A stretch of DNA of 64,000 nt from positions 1 through 64,000 of the forward strand of contig NZ_ANNV01000098.1 in assembly GCF_000346755.1 (NCBI RefSeq), in the 5' to 3' direction. The position numbers and the translations under genes were made by a program. Of the stretch, positions 9,835 through 18,400 are shown in pieces (the stretch's first letter is position 1; the number at the start of each line of letters is the position of its first letter). A model generated the notes under the pieces. The model saw only the letters and a program-made list of their open reading frames with translations. It ran no database searches and was not told the DNA's origin. Source of the DNA: Pseudomonas sp. CBZ-4. Its GTDB lineage: Bacteria > Pseudomonadota > Gammaproteobacteria > Pseudomonadales > Pseudomonadaceae.

Positions 9835-9862
9835 GGCGGTCCTGTCTGAACACAGGACCGCC
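9835..9862. terminator. Hairpin after ptrB
   Basis: Perfect 11-base stem GGCGGTCCTGT/ACAGGACCGCC with a six-base loop, 12 bases after the ptrB stop. There is no T-tract, so termination is only probable. Confidence 0.55.
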
Positions 9863-9892
9863 CTACACGATTGACGGACCCAGATTGCCGCT

Positions 9893-10366
9893 ATGCCAGA
9901 ACCGACCTTACTCAATAACGAAATCCGCGACATGCTCATGGACTGCGGCCTGTTCGATGCCCTGCTGCCGGAAGATTTTCACATCGCCGCCGGCTACTTC
10001 AATATCAGCAGCATGGCCCGGGACGAAGTGATCTTCCTCGAAGGCGATGCCGGCACCTTTATGTGCATCATCCACAGCGGCCAGGTGGCGGTGCAGAAAG
10101 CCAACCCCAGCGGTCAGCGCCTGACCATCGCCACCCTGCGCAGCGGGCGGGCGTTTGGCGAAATGGCGGTGCTCGATGGCGAGCGGCGCTCCGCCAGTTG
10201 CGTGGCCGCTTCGGAGTGTGTGCTGTTGAACCTGGGCAAGGACTCCCTGGAAAAAATGCTCAATGACGCACCCAGGGTTGCCGCGAAGATTATCCGCGCC
10301 ATCGCCATTGCCCTGTCCAAGCGCCTGCGCATGGCCGACGGGCAATTGCTCTCCCAGCAGTTTTAA
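9893..10366 (+). CDS. Cyclic nucleotide-binding domain protein
   Basis: A 157-aa single-domain protein with a cNMP-binding beta-barrel. The phosphate-binding cassette is visible as GRAFGEMAVLDGERRSASCVA around residues 83-103, and FLEGDAGTFMCIIHSGQVAV precedes it. It has no DNA-binding helix-turn-helix like Crp, so it is a lone sensor or adaptor. Its 3' end overlaps the stop of the convergent small secreted protein gene by a few bases. Confidence 0.88.
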   Translation: MPEPTLLNNEIRDMLMDCGLFDALLPEDFHIAAGYFNISSMARDEVIFLEGDAGTFMCIIHSGQVAVQKANPSGQRLTIATLRSGRAFGEMAVLDGERRSASCVAASECVLLNLGKDSLEKMLNDAPRVAAKIIRAIAIALSKRLRMADGQLLSQQF

Positions 10367-10647
10367 CCGCCCGGGGTCTTCGGTTTACTGTCGTTCTGCT
10401 GCAAGCCGGGCACGGTCTGGTCTTTCGGCGGCGTCGGCAATACGATCGGCACCAGCGCGGGGGAACCGTTGGCCGTGGCCTTGGGCGCGACCGGCGGGGT
10501 GACCTGCGGGTACAACGTCGGCGTCGGCGTGCCCGGTGCGCCTGGGGTTGGCGCCGGCGCGACCGGCACGGTTTGCAACTCCTGAGCCTGCGCCGCACCC
10601 AATGTGAGCGCGCTCAACACAATGACCGTTAGAATGCTGCACTTCAT
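10363..10647 (-). CDS. Small secreted proline-rich protein, unknown
   Basis: A 94-aa protein with a clear signal peptide (MKCSILTVIVLSALTLGAAQA, cleavage probably after AQA) and a mature part rich in Pro, Thr and Val (PAPTPGAPGTPTPT) and ending KPKTPGG. I recognise no domain. The start is chosen for the signal peptide; the open frame extends far upstream opposite the methyltransferase gene, which is a shadow. It is divergent from the methyltransferase and convergent with the cNMP-binding protein. Confidence 0.75.
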   Translation of the reverse strand: MKCSILTVIVLSALTLGAAQAQELQTVPVAPAPTPGAPGTPTPTLYPQVTPPVAPKATANGSPALVPIVLPTPPKDQTVPGLQQNDSKPKTPGG

Positions 10648-10725
10648 CGATGGCTCCATGGCCTGACCGGAATGCCACAAGGCTACTCCCAACCGCGCAA
10701 GAATGCCCTTCCCAATGAGATTTCC

Positions 10726-11412
10726 ATGAAACGTTTCGTTCTGCTGGACACCACCCCGATCCCCGACAACGGCGGTGCCTTGTGCCTGTTCGAATACGGC
10801 GAGGATTTTGTGATCAAGATCCAGGGCGGTGACGGCGGCCAATTGATGAACACGCGCATGCACGGCTCCGAAGACGCGCTGGCGGAGATCCCCTGCCGCA
10901 AGGTCGCCGGGCGCGCGGATTCGCGGGTGCTGATCGGCGGCCTGGGCATGGGCTTCACCCTGGCCTCGGCGCTCAAGCATCTGGGCAAGACCGCCAAAGT
11001 GGTGGTCGCCGAGTTGGTACCCGGCGTGGTGGAGTGGAACCGTGGCCCGCTGGGGGAAAAATCCGGCCGCCCGCTGCTGGACCCGCGCACGGTGATCCGC
11101 ATGGAAGACGTGGCCAAAGTGCTGCAAGCCGAACCCCAGGGGTTTGACGCGATCATGCTCGACGTCGACAACGGCCCCGAAGGCCTCACGCAAAAAGCCA
11201 ACAGCTGGCTGTACTCCGCCGGTGGCCTGGCCGCCTGCGCCAAGGCCCTGCGGCCCAAGGGCGTGCTGGCGGTGTGGTCGGCCAGTGCCGACAAGCTGTT
11301 CAGCGACAAACTGCGCAAGGCCGGCTTCAAGGCCGAAGAAGTGCAGGTGTTCGCCCACGGCAACAAAGGCACCCGCCATACCATCTGGATTGCCGAAAAG
11401 CTCAAGGGCTAA
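10726..11412 (+). CDS. Spermidine synthase-like SAM-binding protein
   Basis: A 228-aa protein with the Rossmann fold of the spermidine-synthase family: the glycine loop GGLGMGFTLASAL at about residues 69-81, VVAELVPGVVEWN as the acidic strand-2 loop and MLDVDNGPEG as the active-site segment. The polyamine-synthase gatekeeper and tunnel regions are short, so the true reaction may be a methyl transfer. The start is MKRFVLL; an ATG 54 bases upstream has no better ribosome site. Confidence 0.8.
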   Translation: MKRFVLLDTTPIPDNGGALCLFEYGEDFVIKIQGGDGGQLMNTRMHGSEDALAEIPCRKVAGRADSRVLIGGLGMGFTLASALKHLGKTAKVVVAELVPGVVEWNRGPLGEKSGRPLLDPRTVIRMEDVAKVLQAEPQGFDAIMLDVDNGPEGLTQKANSWLYSAGGLAACAKALRPKGVLAVWSASADKLFSDKLRKAGFKAEEVQVFAHGNKGTRHTIWIAEKLKG

Positions 11413-11468
11413 CTGCGCCGAGAACGGCTAGAATCAAGCCTTACCGTGACCACCAAAATATAGGAGCC

Positions 11469-11846
11469 ATGATGAGCTCAACCAACCCGCCCTCCCACAC
11501 CGCCAAGCTGGACCGCATCCTCGCCGATGCCCAGCGCGACCGGGAAATGGGCTACCGCGACAAAGCGCTGAAGATGTACCCCCACGTGTGCGGCCGCTGC
11601 ACCCGTGAGTTCTCCGGCAAGCGCCTGAGCGAACTGACCGTGCACCACCGCAACCATAACCATGATGACAACCCCCAGGACGGCTCCAACTGGGAGTTGC
11701 TGTGCCTGTATTGCCACGATAACGAGCACTCGCGGTATACCGACCAGCAGTATTTCAGCGAAGGGTCGACCAGCAGCCCGACGATTGCCAAGGCCACGCA
11801 TAACCCGTTTGCGGCGTTGGCTGGACTGATGAAGAAAGACGACTGA
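11469..11846 (+). CDS. yajD: YajD-family HNH nuclease
   Basis: A 125-aa HNH endonuclease-fold protein. CGRC near residue 38 and CLYC near residue 80 form a zinc knuckle pair around the core LTVHHRNHNHDDNP, and NWELLCLYCHDNEH supplies the last histidine. TAGGAG precedes the ATG. The C-terminal 35 residues are low-complexity. E. coli YajD is the family reference; its target is not established. Confidence 0.9.
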   Translation: MMSSTNPPSHTAKLDRILADAQRDREMGYRDKALKMYPHVCGRCTREFSGKRLSELTVHHRNHNHDDNPQDGSNWELLCLYCHDNEHSRYTDQQYFSEGSTSSPTIAKATHNPFAALAGLMKKDD

Positions 11847-11871
11847 GATCTTCTTTGTCGGTACTGGCCTC

Positions 11872-11953
11872 ATCGCAGGCAAGCCAGCTCCCACAGTTGA
11901 CTGCATTTCAACGTTGGAATGCAGTCAACTGTGGGAGCTGGCTTGCCTGCGAT
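11872..11953. repeat. REP inverted pair forming an almost perfect 82-base palindrome
   Basis: REP arms 11872-11894 and 11931-11953 are exact reverse complements. The 36-base spacer is itself a dyad with a single mismatched pair, so the whole element folds with one mismatch. It sits between yajD and the RNA methyltransferase gene. Confidence 0.92.
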
Positions 11954-12023
11954 AGCGATCCCCCAAGCACCACAACCCTCAGCACCGTATAATCGCGTTT
12001 TTTCCGCCAAGGCACCCTTCCCC

Positions 12024-12491
12024 GTGGGCAATAAACGCTACAGCTGCATCGGTCTGTACAACCCCAAATCCCCCGAAAACGTCGGCTCGGTGATGCGCGC
12101 CGCCGGCTGCTACGGCGTGGCCTCGGTGTTCTACACCGGCGTGCGTTACGAGCGTGCGCGGGATTTCATCACCGACACCAAGAAGGTCCACCACGACATT
12201 CCGCTGATCGGCATCGATGACTTGAAAAAGATCCTGCCCCTGGGCTGCATCCCGGTCGCCGTGGAGCTGGTGGACGGCGCCCGGCCGCTGCCCGAATACA
12301 CCCACCCCGACCGCGCGCTGTACATCTTCGGCCCCGAGGACGGCTCCCTCGACAAAGAGATCCGCGACTGGTGTGAAGACGTGGTCTACATCCCGACCAC
12401 CGGCTGCATGAACCTCGCCGCCACCGTCAACGTGGTGCTCTACGACCGCCTGGCCAAGGGCAACAACACCCGTTCAGGCCCCAAGTACTGA
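12024..12491 (+). CDS. SPOUT-class RNA 2'-O-methyltransferase
   Basis: A 155-aa SpoU/TrmH-superfamily enzyme. Motif 1 is NPKSPENVGSVMRAAG near residues 12-27, motif 2 is IFGPEDGSLDKE near residue 100 and motif 3 is IPTTGCMNLAATVNVVLYDR near residues 125-144, forming the trefoil-knot SAM site. The compact size without extension resembles TrmL (wobble-position tRNA methylation), but the motifs also fit other small SPOUT proteins. The start is GTG (12024); ATG at 11919 lies inside the REP palindrome and is rejected. Confidence 0.87.
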   Translation: MGNKRYSCIGLYNPKSPENVGSVMRAAGCYGVASVFYTGVRYERARDFITDTKKVHHDIPLIGIDDLKKILPLGCIPVAVELVDGARPLPEYTHPDRALYIFGPEDGSLDKEIRDWCEDVVYIPTTGCMNLAATVNVVLYDRLAKGNNTRSGPKY

Positions 12492-12558
12492 GTTTGCGGG
12501 AACATCCGGCGCCTGCGGGCGGTCAGCTACGTATCACTCGCCTTGTTGGAGACAGATC

Positions 12559-12858
12559 ATGAACGACAGCAAAAACGTGCACGGCTTGGAACGCATCGGC
12601 TCCGTGGCCGGTGGCGTGATGATGGTGGGCAAAGGCCTGCGCCGTGGTGGGATTTTCGGTTTGATCCAGGTGGCGATTGGCGGCGTGGCGCTGGCCCGTG
12701 GGTTTACGGGGCACAGCTCGCTCAAGGACAAGCTGGAGCAGGGGCGCCAGGAGATGAATACGGTTCGCACGAAGATCGAGCGCGTGGGGGCTGAGCTGAA
12801 AAACCTGAAGACTCCGGCTGAAGTGGCTGCCGAAAAACCGGTTAAATCAATCGGCTAA
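12559..12858 (+). CDS. DUF2892-like small membrane protein
   Basis: A 99-aa protein. The first 55 residues resemble the DUF2892/YgaP transmembrane module (ERIGSVAGGVMMVGKGL, then GLIQVAIGGVALARGFTGHS), predicting two short glycine-rich membrane helices. The remainder is a charged helix (LKDKLEQGRQEMNTVRTKIERVGAEL) suggestive of a coiled coil. GGAGACAGATC precedes the ATG. Function unknown. Confidence 0.75.
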   Translation: MNDSKNVHGLERIGSVAGGVMMVGKGLRRGGIFGLIQVAIGGVALARGFTGHSSLKDKLEQGRQEMNTVRTKIERVGAELKNLKTPAEVAAEKPVKSIG

Positions 12859-12870
12859 CCCCAATCCCAT

Positions 12871-12957
12871 GTGGGAGCGGGCTTGCCCGCGATGGCAGTG
12901 TGTCAGCCAATACATCTGGCACAGGTAGACCGCTATCGCAGGCAAGCCAGCTCCCAC
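12871..12957. repeat. REP inverted pair, mixed variants
   Basis: The left arm is the GTGGGAGCGGGCTTGCCCGC variant (12871-12893) and the right arm the CAGGCAAGCCAGCTCCCAC variant (12930-12957). The arms therefore do not pair perfectly, which suggests one arm has been replaced or has diverged. Confidence 0.88.
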
Positions 12958-12985
12958 ATTGATCATTGCCACATTGGGTTTTGCG

Positions 12986-14206
12986 TCAACGCAGTAATTT
13001 GCTGTCCAGCACCACCGACCCTTCGCCGATCACGCTTTCTGCAAGCTGCACAAACTCGGCAGTGGTGATGCTATTGGCCCGCATCACCGCCTGCGTCAAA
13101 TCATCCAGCGAGCGCTTGTTGTGGGTCTTCACGCGAATCTCGCGGTCCAGCTCCTGCAACACCACCACCGCTCGCGACACCGTGGCGCCACTGACCTGCT
13201 CGCCACGCAAGGTGGTCACGTCCTTGCCTTCCTTCACCAGCCGCGCCTGGATCGCCTGATAACGCTCATCGGTAATGCCCCCGGCACGCCGCACCAGTTC
13301 GATGGCGTAATACTCGGCCAGGCCTTCGCTGATCCAGTCACTGGTGTCATGGTCGTTGAAACGCCCGATCGCCTGCACCACTTCACGGATCAACGGGCTG
13401 CTGCCGTTTTCGCTGATCAGCGGCGTGCGGCTGTTGAGGTAGATCGAGTCGCGGGCCGAAAACGCGCCACGGCGCATCGGGTCGCTGGCGCCGACAATCA
13501 GCAACTTGGCCGGATGCCGTGGGAACGCGGCTTCCACCTGGGGCCAGACGAAGGTCAGCAACGTCAACACATCCATGCGGCGCATGGCCTGGCCCTTGGG
13601 CGAGGCCACGGTGACTTCGGTTTCGCCCAGGCGCACGCGGCGGCTGCCAAGGGTGCCGGCAAGCATCCAGCCGGTGGGTCGGTCGAACAGGCGCGAGACG
13701 TTGTCGATGCGGAACTTGTTCTTGCCGATGCGCGGCCAGGCGGTCTCGATGCTTTTCCAGCCGGCGGGCAATTCGAATACCAGCCGCGAGACCAACTCGA
13801 CACCGTCCTGCTGGTCGAGCCGTGCGGTGGGCACCAGGTCTTCGCCGCGAAACAGCGCCCAGCTCGGCGTCATGCGCGCTTCATAGAGGCCCGCCTTGCG
13901 CGCGTGGGTGAGGCGTACGCGGTAGGTCAGGCTGGCCTTGTCGGCGCCGGGTTGCCACACGCCTCGGCGGTCCTTTACTTGCCACTGGCCGTCGGCCTTG
14001 AAGTCGCTGTAGTCGCCGTCATGGCCCAGGTCAAAGTCCAGGCTGCGCACTGCCGAACCCTGGGACAGGCTCACCCGCACTTCGGCCTGATCGCTCTGGG
14101 GCAGCAACTTGACGTGATAATCCAGATCGACTTTCTTCGCGCACCACCCCGGCCCGCTCAGCGCCAGCAACACCAGGGTGGTGGCCAGCTTGCCTGCCAT
14201 CGTCAT
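12986..14206 (-). CDS. Secreted M61/M1-like peptidase homologue lacking zinc ligands
   Basis: A 406-aa protein with a signal peptide (LATTLVLLALSGPGWCA) and the layout of M61-type aminopeptidases: N-terminal beta-rich region, then a gluzincin-like part. WISEGLAEYYAIE at residues 291-303 matches the block carrying the third zinc ligand (Glu294). The preceding helix, where HExxH should be, reads REVVQ at residues 274-278, so both histidines are replaced while the central Glu275 remains. It is probably a non-catalytic relative. AGGAG six bases upstream supports the start. It lies 13 bases after the ycgN stop and is likely co-transcribed. Confidence 0.72.
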   Translation of the reverse strand: MTMAGKLATTLVLLALSGPGWCAKKVDLDYHVKLLPQSDQAEVRVSLSQGSAVRSLDFDLGHDGDYSDFKADGQWQVKDRRGVWQPGADKASLTYRVRLTHARKAGLYEARMTPSWALFRGEDLVPTARLDQQDGVELVSRLVFELPAGWKSIETAWPRIGKNKFRIDNVSRLFDRPTGWMLAGTLGSRRVRLGETEVTVASPKGQAMRRMDVLTLLTFVWPQVEAAFPRHPAKLLIVGASDPMRRGAFSARDSIYLNSRTPLISENGSSPLIREVVQAIGRFNDHDTSDWISEGLAEYYAIELVRRAGGITDERYQAIQARLVKEGKDVTTLRGEQVSGATVSRAVVVLQELDREIRVKTHNKRSLDDLTQAVMRANSITTAEFVQLAESVIGEGSVVLDSKLLR

Positions 14207-14219
14207 AGCGACTCCTTTA

Positions 14220-14669
14220 TCAGCCTGCGCGGAAGATCAGGTAATCCTCCCAGTCGTCTTCGGGCACGCTGCCTTCGGCGAGCATGCGCCCGGACTGGGA
14301 AATGCGTTCGTGGTGCACGGCGTCGCGGTCGCCGCAGACCAGGTGGTGCCACAGCGGCAGGTCCTTGCGCTCGCTGACCAGGCGGTAGCCGCAGGTCGGC
14401 GGCAGCCATTTGAACTGGTCGGCCTGGCCGGGCGTGAGCTGGATGCAGTCGGGCACCGAGTCGCGGCGGTTGGGGTAGTCGGTGCACTGGCAGGTTTTCA
14501 GGTCGAGCAGTTTGCAGGCGATGCGCGTGTAATAGACGCTGTTGTCGTCTTCATCCTCAAGCTTTTGCAGGCAGCACAGGCCACAGCCGTCGCACAACGA
14601 CTCCCACTCCTCCTGATCGAGGTGTTCAAGGGTTTTGCGTTTCCAGAAAGGTTCGACTATGGCGGCCAT
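14220..14669 (-). CDS. ycgN: YcgN-family cysteine-cluster protein
   Basis: A 149-aa UPF0153/YcgN protein. The Cys cluster is seen in [11 protein letters not shown] near residues 28-38, with further cysteines in [14 protein letters not shown] around residues 52-65 and CGYR and VCGD later. These probably bind a zinc or iron-sulfur centre. The opening [20 protein letters not shown] is typical. In other Pseudomonas ycgN is often near rnd and ycgL; here those lie about 9 kb away. Confidence 0.9.
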   Translation of the reverse strand: MAAIVEPFWKRKTLEHLDQEEWESLCDGCGLCCLQKLEDEDDNSVYYTRIACKLLDLKTCQCTDYPNRRDSVPDCIQLTPGQADQFKWLPPTCGYRLVSERKDLPLWHHLVCGDRDAVHHERISQSGRMLAEGSVPEDDWEDYLIFRAG

Positions 14670-14822
14670 GGTTCTACATCAGTATCGGTCGGTGAAAAGG
14701 CCGCCAGTCTAGTGCCCAAGGCCCCGGGAACCAAGCGCTTACGACTGGCGGTGTAACAACACTTGTCAGTCTAGCGGGCGCGCAGTAGCTTTGAACGCCG
14801 AATTGACCCTCAGGAAGCGCCC

Positions 14823-15407
14823 ATGACACGTGTTGCCGACTACCCGATCCACACCCAGTTCACCGAACGCTGGTCGCCCCGCGCCTTTACCGGCGAGAGC
14901 ATCCCGCAGGAAACCCTGCTGAGTTTCTTCGAAGCCGCGCGCTGGTCGCCGTCGGCCTACAACTCGCAGCCATGGCGTTTTCTCTACGCGCGCCGCGACA
15001 CGCCGGACTGGGAGCGTTTCCTCGGCCTGCTCAATGAATTCAACCGTGGCTGGGCGCAACACGCCTCGGCGCTGGTGATCATCGCCTCGAAGACCGACTT
15101 CACCGCCCCCGGCGCCAGCGAAGAAACCCCGGCGTTGTGGCACACCTTCGACACCGGTTCGGCCTGGGGCCACCTGGCGTTGCAAGCCAGCCTCAGCGGC
15201 TGGCACACCCACGGCATGGCCGGTTTCGATCAGGAACTGACCCGCAAAGAACTGAAAATCCCGGAAGGTTATGCCCTGCATGCCGCCGTTGCGGTGGGCA
15301 AGCTGGGGGACAAGTCGACCCTGCCGGAATACCTGCAAGGCCGTGAAGTGCCGAGCCCGCGCCGGCCGTTGAGCGAGCTGGTGTCGGAAGGTGATTTCAG
15401 CCTGTAA
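14823..15407 (+). CDS. Nitroreductase-family protein
   Basis: A 194-aa FMN-dependent nitroreductase-fold protein. RWSPRAFTGESIP (residues 16-28), EAARWSPSAYNSQPWRFLY (about 39-57) and the later HLALQASLSGWHTHGMAGFD are FMN-binding and dimer regions of the family. Substrate unknown. AGGAAG precedes the ATG. It is followed by a bidirectional hairpin shared with the convergent kinase-protein gene. Confidence 0.9.
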   Translation: MTRVADYPIHTQFTERWSPRAFTGESIPQETLLSFFEAARWSPSAYNSQPWRFLYARRDTPDWERFLGLLNEFNRGWAQHASALVIIASKTDFTAPGASEETPALWHTFDTGSAWGHLALQASLSGWHTHGMAGFDQELTRKELKIPEGYALHAAVAVGKLGDKSTLPEYLQGREVPSPRRPLSELVSEGDFSL

Positions 15408-15421
15408 CGCCTAACGCTCTC

Positions 15422-15453
15422 CCGGCGGTGAATCATTCGTGAGTCACCGCCGG
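15422..15453. terminator. Hairpin between convergent genes
   Basis: Ten-base perfect stem CCGGCGGTGA/TCACCGCCGG with a 12-base loop, between the nitroreductase stop and the end of the giant-protein operon. No T-tract on either side. Confidence 0.5.
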
Positions 15454-15492
15454 CGATTGAATGACCACGTGGGCAGCCAGGCAACGCGACGA

Positions 15493-18400
15493 TCAGGCTG
15501 CCATCAACAATTTATTGAACTCGGCATACAAGTCAGCCTTTTCAAGTTCGTAGTCATCCATCAGGTCATCCGGCAAAGGGTCACCGTCAACCCCGTTGCT
15601 GTGTTTTCTGGTGCTGATATCCAGCGGGTAGATTTTCTTATCCTTGGCTGAATACAAGAAATTCCCCAAGTGCAGATCGCGATGGAAGATGCCTTTGTCC
15701 TCCATGGTTTTGAAGGCGTCATCCAAAAGCGCTCGCACGTCTACCGGCAGACTATTGCGCTGAATGCCTTTAAGACTGACGCCATCCAGCTTTTTCATCT
15801 TGATATAGGCATCCCCCATGTCAGTAAACGCCTCGGCAAAGCCCTCGCCATAGTAAGCGTTCAAGTAATACGCTTGATCCATGACGGCGTTGATATCAAA
15901 TGACTCAACCTCTGTGTCGAAACATTTGTACACGCTGGTGCCATCGCGACTTTCATAGAGCACCGCCTCTGCGCCCGAGCCGATCTCTCGACCACAATCG
16001 CTATTCACCGGAAACGGATACCCCCCCTTCGCGCCAAGGCGTTGCCACTGGTCACCCTGCACATGTTGTACCAGCAGTTCGGTTTGCCGATTGTTGTGGT
16101 AAATCCGTGCCTGGACCATCCCCTCTTCGGTTCGGGTGGCTTGTCGAACCTCATACACCGCAGACTGACCCAGATGATCGGTGTGACGGATATACGTCGT
16201 GTGCCCATCCGCCGCACGGTAAAGACCCTGACTGTTGCGCGACAGCCCGGTGATCGAAGACTCCGGCACCTTGAAAGCGGCATGCCACTCATTGTTCAAC
16301 TGCGCACCGCGCGGTATGGCCTTGGCCTGGACCACCCCCTTGATTGCATGGGTGCTGGGCGCAAATGCTTCGAGGGGACGGCCATAGGGACGCAACGTTT
16401 TTACATCCAGGGCATACCACTGCCCTTTGTGTAAGATCGCCCCGCCCTCCACCATTTCCCCAGCGACCTTGAAGGTGCCTATTGCCGCCGCGCCATGCTG
16501 CTGGCTCGCTGCCTTCAAGACGTCATAGCTGCCGCTTGCCCCTCTGAGCCAGTTCACACCCTCAAGGCTTTTGAAAGCCAACTGCCTGACACCTTGCTTG
16601 ATGAGTCCGGCGGCGCCCCGCGTCAAGTCGCCGACCCCGCTCAAGGGGTTGAAGGCTTCAATCGCTGCGGCCCCTAGAAATCGCGCCGCTCTTGCCGCGC
16701 CGCTCAGGCTGGAAATGCCCTTGGAGAATGCTTTGCCCGCTTGTGCGGCCTTGCCCGCGCCCAAGGTGACCAAGCCAATGACATCCAGGCTCAGGTCAAA
16801 CAACCCGTCGGCGACGTTGCCGTTGCTGAAGTTGACGATGGCGGACCGCAGGGGGATGAGGTTGAGGAAAAACTCACCGATCGCCTTGTTGGCTGCCGCG
16901 TTCTCGTCAAACGACGTGATGCCCCTGGCTTGCTGCAATACATCGTCATTGTGCAAATCCAGGGACGTGGCAAAGACCCGGCCAATGTAGTCGCTGCGCG
17001 GCGAGCCGAACGTTGCGCTGCCTTGCGAAGGCACCGGGCGCTCCTTCGCCAGGTCAGGCTCATCCTTGAACGGGTCGAACAGCACCGTTTTGCTGATGAC
17101 GTTGGCCTCTACCTGGTGCAGGTTCTTGTCGGTATAAGGCGGGGTATAGCGGGTTTTCCAATAGTTCTGCTTTTCGATCGTGGCGCGCCGGGTGTCGATC
17201 TCATAGATATTCACCTCACCCTCAAGCGTGGTCTTGACCCGTAACGTGTGCCCACGGGTTTTGAGGGAGGGCTTGGAAAACAGGTCCATGGCCATCGTGT
17301 AGTCGTTGGTATGGAAGAATTCCAGTTGCCCGTATTCGAGGTTCCTCTGGTCTTGCGGCGGCAATGTCGACATCAGGTAGCGGGCCAGCCCCCGCTGGCC
17401 CTGTTCAATCGCGGTGATCGCCTGGTCGTACTGGGCCTTGAACGGTTCGGCGACCTGCAATTTCGAGTTTTCGTACAGCTGGCAAAACGCTGCCGCCGGA
17501 ATGCGTTTGTCTGCGGACACCCAATGCTCCTGAGCGCCCAACTTGTCGCCATGCATCACGACATCCAGCATCGAACGTGCCCCGGGAAAACGCCGGTCAC
17601 CGCCTTCATTTCGAAATACTTTCACCAGGCTCTGCGCTTCAAACAGCGCGGGTTCAAGCGTCGGGAATGCGGCCTTGAGCGCGGCCAGCGCCATCTCTCG
17701 GCGACTCGGGATGGGCGTCTGCGCCAAACTGCTGGCCGTGGTCAGCGCCTGCAACTGGCGGTTGTATTCGCCCCGTACAGTCTCGCGCTCGGCATCCGAT
17801 GGCGTGTCGTTGCCGAGCAAACCATTGGCCACGCCCCAGTCTGCCAAGGCATTTTTGCGGATGTCCTGGAGCACGGGCTCAGGGGTCTCGACCTGCTCGG
17901 CCAACGCCAGCACTTCGCTGTAGCTCAGGTTGAGCGAGCGCCCCGGCGAATCGGCCTCGATCCGCGCAGTGGCAATCGCCAACTGGGTCCAGGTGAGGCT
18001 GCCATACGTCACACTCGGCGGAATGTCCTTGACCAGAAACTGCGGTGCCGACTTCGCCAATACCAGCCGCGCGCCCAAGAGCGCGGTTTGCTCGCTCACG
18101 CGGCCTTTATCCAGCAGGTGCCGACGCAGCCCCTCGATCACTGTCGAAGGCCGTTGGCCCCGGTGCTGGGGCTGCGCCAGATCGAACCCGGCGACGCTAT
18201 TGCGCACGGGCGCCTGGCCATATTCGGGATCCAGGCCCAGTTGGATCGCGGCCAGCAGGTACTCATTGAGGCTGCGGTCGGTGGCAATCGCGCCCAGTTC
18301 CGTCTGGATGGCCAGCCCCAACGCTTGAGCCTTGGGCGAGCCGAGCAGTTTTTCGATGGCGCGGGTCGGGGCCAGCAAGTCGGCATCGGACACGGCACTG

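Noticed and set aside
11919..12023. N-terminal extension of the RNA methyltransferase to an upstream ATG
   Set aside because: That ATG lies inside the REP palindrome and adds 35 residues of REP-encoded sequence; the GTG at 12024 starts the conserved protein.
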